Part shown: positions 1 to 9,431 of the stretch, in pieces
Numbering within the stretch: position 1 is the stretch's first letter
How the letters are laid out: each line of letters starts with the position of its first letter
DNA from: Methylotenera_A sp031417915
Lineage (GTDB): Bacteria; Pseudomonadota; Gammaproteobacteria; Burkholderiales; Methylophilaceae
DNA: 64,000 bases
Direction of reading: 5' to 3'
NCBI GenBank assembly: GCA_031417915.1
Contig: JANOWN010000051.1
Location: 11,558-75,557 of the forward strand
Made by a program: the position numbers and the translations under genes
Notes under the pieces: generated by a model
Databases searched by the model: none
The model's input: the letters and a program-made list of their open reading frames with translations, nothing else
What the model was told of the DNA's origin: nothing

Positions 1-95
1 TCTTATATTTATAACATTGCTCTATTAGTGCGCTCTGCTAATAAAGTGGAGACTGTGTTAAAATTCGCCCTTAGATTTTTGTAGAGGATTCTAGC

Positions 96-425
96 ATGTT
101 GACCAATTTATTTATTAGTAACGCATACGCAGCACCAGCCGCGCCAGGTGGCGATTTAATGAGTTTTTTACCGATTATTTTTATTTTCGTGTTGTTTTAT
201 TTCATGCTAATTCGTCCGCAAATGAAGGCAGCGAAATTGCAAAAAAGCATGATAGACGCGCTTAAAGCGGGTGATGAAGTGGCAACCGTGGGCGGCGTTG
301 TGGGCAAAGTGACCAAAGTGGGTGATAACTTTGTCAGCGTTGAAATTGCAACTAACACTGTGATTAATGTACAGAAACATACAGTTCAGACGTTGTTACC
401 GCCTGGCACGATTAAATCAATCTAA
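96..425 (+). CDS. yajC: Preprotein translocase subunit YajC
   Basis: This is a small inner-membrane protein of the SecDF-YajC accessory complex, which associates with SecYEG. The 109-residue length is usual for the family. A short hydrophilic N-terminus is followed by one membrane segment (about residues 22-40) ending in the family-typical IRPQ motif, then a basic cytoplasmic domain with the usual GDEVATVGG stretch. The ATG follows an AGAGGA-like ribosome site. secD starts 28 bases downstream, giving the classic yajC-secD-secF operon. The 95 bases before it are non-coding and contain no clear promoter. Confidence 0.97.
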   Translation: MLTNLFISNAYAAPAAPGGDLMSFLPIIFIFVLFYFMLIRPQMKAAKLQKSMIDALKAGDEVATVGGVVGKVTKVGDNFVSVEIATNTVINVQKHTVQTLLPPGTIKSI

Positions 426-453
426 ATATTAGTTAAAAAATTTAAGTCAAAAA

Positions 454-2301
454 ATGAATCGTTACCCTACCTGGAAATACATTCTCGTCGCCCTTGTTAT
501 TTTAATTGGCTTGCTTTACACCATACCCAATTTTTATGGCGAGGCGCCCGCGGTGCAAGTTTCGCCCGCCAAATCCACACTTAAGGCGGATAATAATCTA
601 CTGAAAAAAGTGGAGGCCACATTGCAATTGGCCAACATTAAATTTAACGGTATTTATTTAGATGCTAGCGGCGTAAAAGTGCGCTTTGACAACCCTGATG
701 ATCAAATTAAGGCCAAAGATAAACTCATCGCCAACTTAGGTAAAGATTATTCTGTCGCGTTGAATTTGCTTTCGCAAACACCCAATTGGCTGTTGGCAAT
801 TGGTGCAAAACCGATGTATTTAGGCTTAGATTTACGCGGCGGTGTGCACTTCTTATTACAAGTAGACATGAAAGCAGCGTTGGATAAGGCTGCCGAGAGC
901 AGTGTCGGCGATTTCCGTACCAGTTTACGCCGCGAGAAAATTAATTATTTTGGCATTGCGCGCGATGGTCAAAAAGTAGAAGTGAAATTTGAAACCATCG
1001 CCGAACTTGAAAAAGCGCGCAAAGTTTTAAAGAAAGATTTCCCAGATTTAGATTACAAAGACTCATCAGATGGCAAAGAACAAGTGTTGACTGCCAGCAT
1101 TGGTGAAATCAACAAAAAGACTATTCAAGAATTTGCACTTAAACAAAACTTACAAACGCTGCATAACCGTATTAATGAGCTAGGCGTTGCTGAACCTATC
1201 GTGCAGCAACAAGGCTTTGACCGCATTGTTGTGCAATTGCCAGGCGTGCAAGATACCGCCAAAGCCAAAGAGCTATTGGGCCGCACCGCGACGCTTGAAA
1301 TTCGCATGGTGGATGAAGACAAAAAAGATTTTGAAACATTAAAAGCGGCTGAAGATGGCAAAGTGCCGTTTGGTGACGAGCTTTTTAGAGATCGCGAAGG
1401 CCGCCCAATACTCGTCAAGAAAAATGTAGTGCTCACGGGCGATCGCATTACTGACGCTGGCCCAGGCACTGAACAGCAAACTGGTGGCGCGGTGGTGAAT
1501 GTGACGCTAGACGGACGTGGCGCGGGCATTTTTAGAAACGTAACGCGCGATAACGTGGGCAAACGCATGGCGATTTTGCTCATCGAAAAAGGCAGTACTG
1601 AGGTGATTACCGCACCCGTGATTAACGAAGAAATTGGTGGCGGCCGCGTACAAATCTCTGGCATGGCCAACGTGCAAGAAGCGACTGATGTTGCGCTGCT
1701 GTTGCGCGCTGGCGCGCTGGCGGCACCAATGGAAATTATTGAAGAGCGCACGGTTGGGCCAAGCATGGGTGCAGATAACATCAAACGCGGCGTGCATTCT
1801 ACGCTGTGGGGCTTTGCTGCGATTGCCTGCATGATGATATTTTATTACATGCTTTTTGGCGGTGTTTCTGTATTGGCGTTGGGCGTTAATTTATTATTAC
1901 TGGTTGCGCTACTTTCTATGCTGCAAGCCACGCTTACCTTGCCAGGTTTGGCGGCGATTGCACTGGCGCTGGGTATGGCGATTGATGCCAACGTATTGAT
2001 CAACGAACGCATTCGCGAAGAACTTAGAAATGGCAATACCCCGCAAGCCAGTATCCATACGGGTTACAGCCGCGCCTTTGATACGATTTTAGACTCAAAC
2101 GTGACCACATTAATTGCTGGCTTGGCGCTATTTATGTTCGGCACTGGCCCAATAAAAGGCTTTGCCGTGGTGCATGTGTTGGGCATTTTAACTTCCATGT
2201 TCAGCGCTATTTTGGTTTCACGCGCCATTGTTAACATCATTTATGGCTATCGCCGTAAAGTCACCAAACTTTCTATCGGCCAGATTTATAAAACCGATTA
2301 A
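454..2301 (+). CDS. secD: Protein translocase subunit SecD
   Basis: SecD uses the proton motive force to help pull proteins through SecYEG on the periplasmic side. The 615 residues show an N-terminal membrane helix (about 8-26), the conserved DLRGG motif near residue 126 opening the large periplasmic P1 domain, and a C-terminal five-helix RND-type membrane domain holding the conserved AIDANVLI motif near residue 510. Its length matches proteobacterial SecD. It lies between yajC and secF on the same strand with short spacers, so co-transcription is expected. Confidence 0.98.
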   Translation: MNRYPTWKYILVALVILIGLLYTIPNFYGEAPAVQVSPAKSTLKADNNLLKKVEATLQLANIKFNGIYLDASGVKVRFDNPDDQIKAKDKLIANLGKDYSVALNLLSQTPNWLLAIGAKPMYLGLDLRGGVHFLLQVDMKAALDKAAESSVGDFRTSLRREKINYFGIARDGQKVEVKFETIAELEKARKVLKKDFPDLDYKDSSDGKEQVLTASIGEINKKTIQEFALKQNLQTLHNRINELGVAEPIVQQQGFDRIVVQLPGVQDTAKAKELLGRTATLEIRMVDEDKKDFETLKAAEDGKVPFGDELFRDREGRPILVKKNVVLTGDRITDAGPGTEQQTGGAVVNVTLDGRGAGIFRNVTRDNVGKRMAILLIEKGSTEVITAPVINEEIGGGRVQISGMANVQEATDVALLLRAGALAAPMEIIEERTVGPSMGADNIKRGVHSTLWGFAAIACMMIFYYMLFGGVSVLALGVNLLLLVALLSMLQATLTLPGLAAIALALGMAIDANVLINERIREELRNGNTPQASIHTGYSRAFDTILDSNVTTLIAGLALFMFGTGPIKGFAVVHVLGILTSMFSAILVSRAIVNIIYGYRRKVTKLSIGQIYKTD

Positions 2302-2337
2302 TAAAAAATATTTATAAAGTTAATAAGAGCAAGGATT

Positions 2338-3285
2338 ATGGAATTATTTAGAATTAAAAAAGACATCCCGTTTATGAGCTATGGCCGCATTACGACGGCT
2401 ATTTCGCTGATTACTTTTATTTTAGCGGTATTCTTCTTAGCCACAAAAGGCCTGCATTATGGCGTAGATTTTACTGGTGGCACGGTGATGGAAGTGAATT
2501 ACCCGCAAACCGCCAATATCGACAGCATCCGCAAAGCGGTTGATTCTATTGGCTTAAAAGACGCAACGGTACAGAACTTTGGCACTAGTCGCGACGTATT
2601 GATTCGCCTGCCGCTCAAAAAAGACATGTCGATTGCACAGCTTTCTGAAACTGTGACTAAAGCCTTGCAAACAGCCGATCCAAAAGCTGAAATTCGCCGC
2701 GTCGAATCTGTCGGCTCGCAAGTGGGCGATGAGCTTTATGCCAACGGCGGATTGGCATTGTTATTGGTTTGCGCGGGCATTATGGCTTATTTGGCGGTGC
2801 GTTTTGAGTGGCGTTTTGCGGTAGCGGCGATTATCGCCAATATGCACGATGTGGTGATTATTTTAGGCTTTTTTGCCTTCTTTCAATGGGATTTCAACCT
2901 CACCGTTCTCGCTGCGATTTTGGCAGTGCTGGGTTATTCGGTGAATGAATCGGTTGTAGTATTTGACCGCGTGCGCGAAAACTTTAGAAAAATGCGTAAA
3001 GCCTCTGTAGTGCAAGTGATTGATAACGCCATTACCCGCACCATGAGCCGCACGGTGATTACCCACGTAATGACGCAAACCATGGTTGGCTCGATGCTAC
3101 TATTCGGCGGCGAAGTGCTGCACAACTTCGCGCTGGCGCTGACTATCGGCATTTTGTTTGGTATTTATTCTTCTGTGTTGGTCGCCTGCCCGATCGCCAT
3201 GTGGCTAGGCGTGAATCGCGCTAATTTGATTGGCGATATTGATAAAAAAGATGCTAACAAAGAAGGTGTAGAGGCTACGCCATAA
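2338..3285 (+). CDS. secF: Protein translocase subunit SecF
   Basis: SecF is the partner of SecD in the accessory translocase. The 315 residues show the family layout: a first helix around 20-38, the GVDFTGGT motif near residue 42, a periplasmic domain, and five more helices carrying the conserved NESVVVFDRVREN motif near residue 203. An AGCAAGGA ribosome site precedes the ATG, 36 bases after the secD stop. The rather polar, Lys/Asp-rich C-terminal tail is variable in the family. It is the last gene of the yajC-secDF operon. Confidence 0.98.
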   Translation: MELFRIKKDIPFMSYGRITTAISLITFILAVFFLATKGLHYGVDFTGGTVMEVNYPQTANIDSIRKAVDSIGLKDATVQNFGTSRDVLIRLPLKKDMSIAQLSETVTKALQTADPKAEIRRVESVGSQVGDELYANGGLALLLVCAGIMAYLAVRFEWRFAVAAIIANMHDVVIILGFFAFFQWDFNLTVLAAILAVLGYSVNESVVVFDRVRENFRKMRKASVVQVIDNAITRTMSRTVITHVMTQTMVGSMLLFGGEVLHNFALALTIGILFGIYSSVLVACPIAMWLGVNRANLIGDIDKKDANKEGVEATP

Positions 3286-3366
3286 GCTTAACATTATTCA
3301 AACGCTTGATTATTAAGGCTATTAGCGGGTAAACTAAACGCATCATGTTTTTTGATTTAACTCTCT

Positions 3367-4638
3367 TTGGATAATATTCCCATCTCGTGGCAGCTGGCGG
3401 TTTTAGCCTTGTTGCTACTCATTTCTGGTTTTTTCTCAGTTGCTGAAACCAGCTTGATGTCGCTTAACCGTTATCGTTTACGACATTTGGTAAAAGAAGG
3501 CCATCGCGGCGCGCGCATTGCAAGCGCATTACTGGCCAAAACAGATAAGCTGCTCGGCGTGATTTTACTGTGCAATAACTTTGCCAACGCCGCATCGGCC
3601 ACACTCGTCACCCTGATTACTGTTGAACTCTTTGGCGAAGGCGAATGGATACTGATGATAGGCACCTTGGCAGTGACGTTTGCTATTTTAGTGTTTAGCG
3701 AAATTACACCCAAAGTCATCGCCGCCGCTTACCCTGAAAAACTCGGGATTTTATGCAGCTATATTCTCTATCCGCTTTTAAAAGTGTTATACCCAGTAGT
3801 TTGGTTTATCAATTTATTTGTTGAAGGCTTGCTGAAGTTATTTCGCGTCAATGTTGACTTTAGTGACAGTGTGCAATCGCTGAGCATGGACGAGCTACGT
3901 AGCATTGTGACCGATGCAGGACATTTTCTGCCGAAGAAACATCGTACTATTTTACTTAATTTATTTGAACTAGAGAAAATTACTGTGGACGACGTAATGA
4001 CGGCGCACACGCAAGTGGAAGTGATTGATTTTGATTCGCCCATTGACGACATTCTGCAGCGTATTTCTAATAGCCACCACACGCGCCTGCCTGTGCGCGA
4101 GGGCGATAGTGAAGAAATTATCGGCATTATTCATATTCGCAAAGTCATCAATCAGCTACGCGCGCACCAGCAAGATGACGATTTAAGCAAAGAAGCGCTG
4201 CGCGAAATTGTTGAAGCGCCTTATTTTGTACCCGCCGGCACGCCGCTTTATACACAAATACAACAGTTTCAAGAAAACCAAGAACGCATTGCGTTAGTGG
4301 TGGATGAGTACGGCGAATTTAAAGGCTTGATCACGCTTGAAGATATTTTAGAAGAAGTGATTGGTGACTTCACCACGCAATCGCCAAGCCGCGTTGGTAG
4401 TTATCGCCAAGAGGCTGATGGAAGCTGGCTGGTGGACGGTAGCAGCAGTTTGCGCGACCTCAATAAAAAGCTAAATTTGACCCTGCCAGTGGATGGTCCA
4501 CGCACCTTAAATGGCTTGGTAATTGAACATTTTGAAGATATTCCTGAAGCGGGCACCAGCTTTAGAATTGGCGAACACACGCTAGAAATCGTGCAAACGC
4601 AGGACAGAATTGTCAAAAGCGTCAAAATATTCCCCTAA
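3367..4638 (+). CDS. CNNM/CorC (HlyC/CorC) family CBS-domain membrane protein
   Basis: The 423 residues show the three-part CNNM/CorB-like structure: an N-terminal DUF21 membrane domain (about 5-180), a pair of CBS domains (about 205-330, with the VVDEYGEFKGLITLEDILEE-type signature), and a C-terminal CorC/HlyC transporter-associated domain (about 345-423). Members are linked to magnesium or cobalt handling; the substrate here is not shown. The frame opens with TTG at 3367 because a stop codon lies three codons upstream, and no good ribosome site is visible. A hairpin terminator follows. Confidence 0.88.
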   Translation: MDNIPISWQLAVLALLLLISGFFSVAETSLMSLNRYRLRHLVKEGHRGARIASALLAKTDKLLGVILLCNNFANAASATLVTLITVELFGEGEWILMIGTLAVTFAILVFSEITPKVIAAAYPEKLGILCSYILYPLLKVLYPVVWFINLFVEGLLKLFRVNVDFSDSVQSLSMDELRSIVTDAGHFLPKKHRTILLNLFELEKITVDDVMTAHTQVEVIDFDSPIDDILQRISNSHHTRLPVREGDSEEIIGIIHIRKVINQLRAHQQDDDLSKEALREIVEAPYFVPAGTPLYTQIQQFQENQERIALVVDEYGEFKGLITLEDILEEVIGDFTTQSPSRVGSYRQEADGSWLVDGSSSLRDLNKKLNLTLPVDGPRTLNGLVIEHFEDIPEAGTSFRIGEHTLEIVQTQDRIVKSVKIFP

Positions 4639-4673
4639 AGCACCTAAAACCTCCTTAAAGTTTAAGAAAACTA

Positions 4674-4705
4674 ATAGCCCTACTCACTTAGGGCTTGAAT
4701 TTTTC
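4674..4705 (+). terminator. Rho-independent terminator after the CBS-domain gene
   Basis: AGCCCTA (4676-4682) pairs with TAGGGCT (4689-4695) across a six-base loop and is followed by a T-rich run. It separates the CorC-like gene from clpS. Confidence 0.6.
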
Positions 4706-4749
4706 TCCATTCGGCTCAAAATACAACTAAGTAATCAATAAATAAGCAC

Positions 4750-5061
4750 ATGGCAAATACACACAGCACTGGCGATACCGCACTTAAACCTAGCGCAGTT
4801 AAACCTAAACTGCCTGAAATGTTTAAAGTTTTGCTGTTAAATGACGATTACACGCCTATGGAGTTTGTTGTGGAAACGATTCAACACTTTTTTAACAAAA
4901 GTCGTGAACAAGCGACGCAAATTATGCTCAAAGTACATACAGAAGGCATGGGTGTATGTGGGGTTTATCCGCAAGACATCGCGGAAACCAAGATGAATCA
5001 AGTGTTAACACATGCTAAAGAAGCGCAACATCCTTTGCAGTGTGTAGTAGAGCCCGCGTAG
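4750..5061 (+). CDS. clpS: ATP-dependent Clp protease adaptor ClpS
   Basis: ClpS delivers N-degron substrates to ClpAP. The 103 residues have a flexible N-terminal extension followed by the compact ClpS fold, with the hallmark LLNDDYTPMEFV segment near residues 31-42 that shapes the N-degron pocket, and the conserved HTEG..VCGVY region. It lies directly upstream of clpA on the same strand, the usual proteobacterial arrangement. Confidence 0.97.
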   Translation: MANTHSTGDTALKPSAVKPKLPEMFKVLLLNDDYTPMEFVVETIQHFFNKSREQATQIMLKVHTEGMGVCGVYPQDIAETKMNQVLTHAKEAQHPLQCVVEPA

Positions 5062-5120
5062 ACTGGCGGTAAGTAAGAAGTGCCGGCGTAGAGTAAGTAT
5101 ATGAAAGTTAAAGGTAAAAA

Positions 5121-7412
5121 ATGATAGCGCAAGAATTAGAAGTAAGCTTACACATGGCGTTTATGGACGCGCGACAAAAGCGCCACGAACTCATTACGGT
5201 TGAGCATTTGCTGCTGGCGATGATTGACAACCCAACTGCGGCCGAGGTATTGCGCGCGTGTGGGGCAAAATTTGAAGTGTTGCGCACCGAACTCAATCAC
5301 TACATTGAAGAACACACGCCAACAGTGAGCGGTGAAGATGAAGTCGATACGCAACCTACGCTTGGCTTTCAGCGCGTGATTCAGCGCGCTATGCTGCACG
5401 TGCAATCTTCTGGCAAAAAAGAAGTAACTGGCGCCAACGTATTAGTTGCGATTTATGGCGAAAAAGATTCGCATGCGGTGTTTTTCTTGCATCAACAAGG
5501 CATTACACGGCTAGATGTGGTTAATTTTATCTCACACGGCGTGGCGAAACTGCCAGAAGGTGATGCAAAACCTGATGGAGTAGAGGCCGACGCTGAGGTA
5601 GAAGGCTCGCCAGCTGGCGCGCTAGAGCAGTTTACGCTCAACTTGAACGCACAAGTGGCGGCGGGCAAAATTGACCCGCTCATCGGCCGCGCGCCAGAGC
5701 TAGAGCGCGTCATTCAAACTTTATGCCGTCGCCGCAAAAATAATCCACTGTTGGTGGGCGAAGCAGGCGTGGGCAAAACTGCGATTGCCGAAGGCTTGGC
5801 CAGTCGCATTGTCGGTAAAGAAATCCCCGATGTATTGGCCAACGCCACCGTTTACTCGCTCGATATGGGCGCATTGCTGGCTGGCACCAAATATCGTGGC
5901 GATTTTGAAGCGCGTTTAAAAGCGGTGATGAAGCAACTGGCAGAACGCCCAGACGCGATTTTATTCATCGATGAAATTCACACCCTCATTGGCGCAGGCG
6001 CGGCCAGTGGCGGGACTTTAGATGCGAGTAACTTGTTAAAACCTGCGCTTTCAAACGGCACGCTCAAATGCATAGGCGCAACCACTTACCAAGAATATCG
6101 CGGTGTTTTCGAAAAAGACCACGCGCTGTCGCGTCGCTTCCAAAAAATTGACGTGGCAGAACCAAGCGTTGCCGAAACGATTGAAATATTAAAAGGCTTA
6201 AAATCACGCTTTGAAGAACATCACAGCGTGAAATACAGCGCTAGCGCGCTTACCACGGCAGCTGAGCTTTCTGCTAAATATATTAATGATCGACATTTGC
6301 CAGATAAAGCCATCGACGTCATTGACGAGGCAGGCGCAGCGCAACGTATTTTGCCGAAAAATAAACAGAAAAAAGTCATCGGCAATAAAGAAATCGAAGA
6401 CATTATCGCGAAAATCGCGCGCATTCCACCCAAAAATATCTCAACGGATGACCGTGCCGCGCTAAAAACGCTAGAACGCGATTTAAAAGCAGTTGTATTC
6501 GGCCAGGACAAAGCCATTGAAGTGCTGACAACGGCCGTTAAAATGGCACGCAGCGGCCTTGGCGGCAACAATAAACCTGTTGGCAGCTTCTTATTCAGCG
6601 GCCCGACTGGTGTCGGCAAAACCGAAGTCGCCAAGCAACTTGCTTACATCATGGGCATTGAACTGATTCGCTTCGACATGAGTGAGTATATGGAACGGCA
6701 TGCCGTCTCGCGCTTAATCGGTGCACCTCCTGGCTATGTCGGCTTTGAGCAAGGCGGTTTGATGACCGAGGCGATTACCAAACAGCCTTACTGCGTGTTG
6801 CTGTTGGATGAAATCGAAAAAGCGCACCCTGATATTTTCAACATTTTGTTGCAAGTGATGGATCACGGCACGCTCACCGACAACAACGGTCGCAAAGCAG
6901 ATTTCCGCAATGTGACTATTATCATGACCACCAATGCGGGCGCGGAAAACTTGGCGCAATCAAGCATTGGCTTCACTAATAGTAAGCAAGCGGGCGATGA
7001 GCAAGCCGATATTAAGCGTTTGTTTTCACCAGAATTCCGCAACCGCTTGGATGCGACGGTTTCTTTTGCTTCACTTTCGCAAGACATTATCATCCGCGTG
7101 GTCGATAAATTCTTGATGCAATTAGAAGACCAATTGCACGAGAAAAAAGTAGAAGTAACGTTTAGCGATAAATTGAAAACTTACCTCGGCAAAAAAGGTT
7201 TCGACCCGCTCATGGGCGCGCGACCAATGGCACGTTTGATTCAAGATACCATTCGCAAAGCTTTGGCGGATGAGTTGCTATTTGGCAAACTTGCTAATGG
7301 CGGCAATGTGCACGTGGACATTGACGACAAAGACGAAGTGAAATTGATATTTGATGAAGCCGCACAATCTTCAAAACCTGCTACGCCAAAACCTGAGGCC
7401 GAAACGGTATAA
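5121..7412 (+). CDS. clpA: ATP-dependent Clp protease ATP-binding subunit ClpA
   Basis: This is the AAA+ unfoldase of the ClpAP protease. The 763 residues contain the N-terminal double-repeat domain, which binds ClpS, a first AAA module with Walker A GEAGVGKT near residue 213, a second AAA module with GPTGVGKT near residue 494, and the C-terminal D2-small domain. There is no long ClpB-type middle coiled coil, which separates it from ClpB. It follows clpS after 59 bases, so adaptor and motor are probably co-expressed. It converges with the GST gene just downstream. Confidence 0.98.
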   Translation: MIAQELEVSLHMAFMDARQKRHELITVEHLLLAMIDNPTAAEVLRACGAKFEVLRTELNHYIEEHTPTVSGEDEVDTQPTLGFQRVIQRAMLHVQSSGKKEVTGANVLVAIYGEKDSHAVFFLHQQGITRLDVVNFISHGVAKLPEGDAKPDGVEADAEVEGSPAGALEQFTLNLNAQVAAGKIDPLIGRAPELERVIQTLCRRRKNNPLLVGEAGVGKTAIAEGLASRIVGKEIPDVLANATVYSLDMGALLAGTKYRGDFEARLKAVMKQLAERPDAILFIDEIHTLIGAGAASGGTLDASNLLKPALSNGTLKCIGATTYQEYRGVFEKDHALSRRFQKIDVAEPSVAETIEILKGLKSRFEEHHSVKYSASALTTAAELSAKYINDRHLPDKAIDVIDEAGAAQRILPKNKQKKVIGNKEIEDIIAKIARIPPKNISTDDRAALKTLERDLKAVVFGQDKAIEVLTTAVKMARSGLGGNNKPVGSFLFSGPTGVGKTEVAKQLAYIMGIELIRFDMSEYMERHAVSRLIGAPPGYVGFEQGGLMTEAITKQPYCVLLLDEIEKAHPDIFNILLQVMDHGTLTDNNGRKADFRNVTIIMTTNAGAENLAQSSIGFTNSKQAGDEQADIKRLFSPEFRNRLDATVSFASLSQDIIIRVVDKFLMQLEDQLHEKKVEVTFSDKLKTYLGKKGFDPLMGARPMARLIQDTIRKALADELLFGKLANGGNVHVDIDDKDEVKLIFDEAAQSSKPATPKPEAETV

Positions 7413-7432
7413 GTTTTAAATAAAACTACAAA

Positions 7433-8032
7433 TCACTCGACATAAGTCGGGTTTTTTGTCATCACGCTGTTAAACAATTCCGAGTTTATCCATTCGTTCA
7501 ACCAAGCGCGCAATTTTGAATATTCGCACTGCTCAAACCACGCGCTATCTACTGCCGCAAATTGCCGAATAAACGGAAAGACCGCCATATCCGCCAAACT
7601 GGGCGCGGTACCAAACAAATAATTATTTTCACTCAGTAAGTTTTCCAGCTTTTGCAAAAACACTTCACCATCGGCGCGATGCTGAATTTGTGTTTTATTT
7701 GGGTGTCGCTCGGGATATTTGTAAGCATCTAAAGCTTGTTTAAAGCGCGTATCATTCTCTAAAATAAGTGCTCTGTAAGGCTCATGGATATTGGTCTGCA
7801 GGCTATGCTGTTTTAGCGCCCAATACATTATTTCTAAGCTTTCATCAATCACGCTTCCATCAGTAAAAATCAACACTGGTACCGTCGCTTTGGGTGAAAT
7901 TTGTAGCATGTGCGCAGGTTTTTCACGCAACGAGATTTCGCGAATTTCGACTTCAATATTCGCGAATTTCAACGCCATTCGCGCGCGCATGGCGTAAGGG
8001 CAGCGCCGATAACTATAAAGTATTGGAAGCAT
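7433..8032 (-). CDS. Glutathione S-transferase / glutaredoxin-2-like protein
   Basis: The 199 residues have an N-terminal thioredoxin-like GST domain with a CPYA active-site motif starting at Cys11, as in glutaredoxin-2-like and stringent-starvation-like GSTs, then an all-helical C-terminal domain. The substrate is unknown. Its start codon overlaps the pyrD stop by one base (TAATG), so the two are translationally coupled. Residues about 78-85 (LQTNIHEP) are encoded by a copy of the dispersed 38-bp palindrome, sitting in the linker between the two domains. Confidence 0.85.
   Translation of the reverse strand: MLPILYSYRRCPYAMRARMALKFANIEVEIREISLREKPAHMLQISPKATVPVLIFTDGSVIDESLEIMYWALKQHSLQTNIHEPYRALILENDTRFKQALDAYKYPERHPNKTQIQHRADGEVFLQKLENLLSENNYLFGTAPSLADMAVFPFIRQFAAVDSAWFEQCEYSKLRAWLNEWINSELFNSVMTKNPTYVE
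7769..7808 (-). repeat. 38-bp palindromic element, copy 1 (inside GST gene)
   Basis: Copy with the minus-strand orientation, recognisable by CATGGATATTGGTCTGCAGG on the plus strand. It is read in sense as LQTNIHEP in the GST-like protein without disrupting the frame. Confidence 0.8.
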
Positions 8033-9063
8033 TACCCCAGTGTTTTACAAATGTCGTGAACCAGCGCTGGGCCTTTGTAAATCAAGCCGCTATAGACTTG
8101 TACTAAGCTGGCTCCTGCAGCGATTTTTTCTGCTGCATCTGCTCCACTTAAAATACCACCTACGCCTATAATCGGTAAAGCGCCCTGCAATTGTGTTGAG
8201 AGTTGTTGGATGACAGTCGTAGATTGATTACGCACTGGCGCACCTGATAAACCGCCAGTTTCTTCACTGTGTTGTATACCCTTAACCGTATCGCGCGCCA
8301 GCGTGGTATTAGTGGCAATCACGCCATCGATTTGGTGTTTCATCAATAAACCTGCAATTTCAATCACTTGTTCTTGAGTTAAATCAGGCGCAATTTTAAG
8401 CGTAATTGGCACGTATTTTCCGTGCTTTTCTGCTAATTTTTTTTGTTCTAATTTAAGGCTAGTAAGCAAGGCAGAAAGCGCCTCTGCAGCCTGCAAATCA
8501 CGTAAATTTTTGGTGTTAGGTGACGAAATATTCACCGTGATATAGCTAGCGTGCGAGTACACTTTTTGCATACAGATCAAATAATCATCGGCCGCTTTTT
8601 CCATCGGCGTATCAAAATTTTTGCCAATGTTAATGCCAAGTATTTGGTTAGAAACGCCACTTTTAAATTTGGCAGATTTCACATTTTCGACCAGTTTATC
8701 CACGCCAAGATTATTAAAACCGAATCGGTTAATAATGCCTTGCGCTGCCGGTACGCGAAACAAGCGCGGCTTTGGGTTGCCGGGCTGCGGACGTGGCGTG
8801 ACAGTACCCACCTCAATAAAACCAAACCCCAATTTAGCCATGCCATCAATGACCGCACCATTTTTATCTAGCCCAGCCGCCAAACCGACAGCATTAGGAA
8901 AAGTTAAACCCATCACCTCGCGTGGCGCAAAGGTTGGCGCTTGGGGGTAACAATTTAAAACGCCTGATTTTTCTGCGAACTTTAAGGCTTTAAGCGTCAG
9001 GTCATGCGTCAATTCCGCATCGAGTTGAAACAATAAGGGTTTAATCAGCGAATAACAGTTCAT
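8032..9063 (-). CDS. pyrD: Dihydroorotate dehydrogenase (quinone), class 2
   Basis: PyrD oxidises dihydroorotate to orotate in pyrimidine synthesis, passing electrons to the quinone pool at the inner membrane. The 343 residues carry the class 2 N-terminal membrane-associating helix region, the FMN-binding barrel, and the NISSPNT motif with the catalytic serine of class 2 enzymes (class 1A enzymes use Cys here). Length fits the family. It is upstream of and coupled to the GST-like gene through a one-base overlap. Confidence 0.97.
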   Translation of the reverse strand: MNCYSLIKPLLFQLDAELTHDLTLKALKFAEKSGVLNCYPQAPTFAPREVMGLTFPNAVGLAAGLDKNGAVIDGMAKLGFGFIEVGTVTPRPQPGNPKPRLFRVPAAQGIINRFGFNNLGVDKLVENVKSAKFKSGVSNQILGINIGKNFDTPMEKAADDYLICMQKVYSHASYITVNISSPNTKNLRDLQAAEALSALLTSLKLEQKKLAEKHGKYVPITLKIAPDLTQEQVIEIAGLLMKHQIDGVIATNTTLARDTVKGIQHSEETGGLSGAPVRNQSTTVIQQLSTQLQGALPIIGVGGILSGADAAEKIAAGASLVQVYSGLIYKGPALVHDICKTLG

Positions 9064-9431
9064 AGTGAGATTTTACTGCAAAAATGCAAAAACCACTGGA
9101 TTCCCGCCTACGCGGGAATGACGGAGTAGAAATGTGAAAGGTTTATAAAAAAATCTGCAACGGCGGCATTGGCATGGTTTTGACTTTAAATCCCCTGTGC
9201 CGCGCCTTCGGCTTGAGCGGCAGATGGGAAGCGGCGAGGACTGTCTGAGCGCTGAAAGCGCGAGTTCCGCAGCCGCCCAGATGCGGCGCTAAGACTGAAG
9301 GAAACAAGCGGCAGCGGGGTAGCCTTTTCTTTGGTTTCTTTCTTTTGGCTAAGCAAAAGAAAGAAACTCGCTAAGAAGCGAAAAAAATGTTACATGCGGC
9401 GCAATGCCTTTCAGTTATTGCGCCCTACGAG
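9064..9431. repeat. Non-coding repeat region with dRS3-like palindrome and long inverted repeat
   Basis: No credible gene lies in these 368 bases. Near 9101-9120 there is an ATTCCC-N8-GGGAAT palindrome, the same pattern as the neisserial dRS3 repeat. Further on, a perfect 14-bp inverted repeat (GTTTCTTTCTTTTG at 9334-9347 against CAAAAGAAAGAAAC at 9354-9367, six-base loop) ends a GC-richer block. Similar C/T-rich hairpin blocks occur widely between proteobacterial genes; that last statement is from memory, not a search. Confidence 0.55.

Noticed and set aside
1125..1832. Long minus-strand frame of 235 codons inside secD.
   Set aside because: It lies wholly within the well-supported secD gene and its Ser/Pro/Ala-rich composition is that of an antisense shadow.
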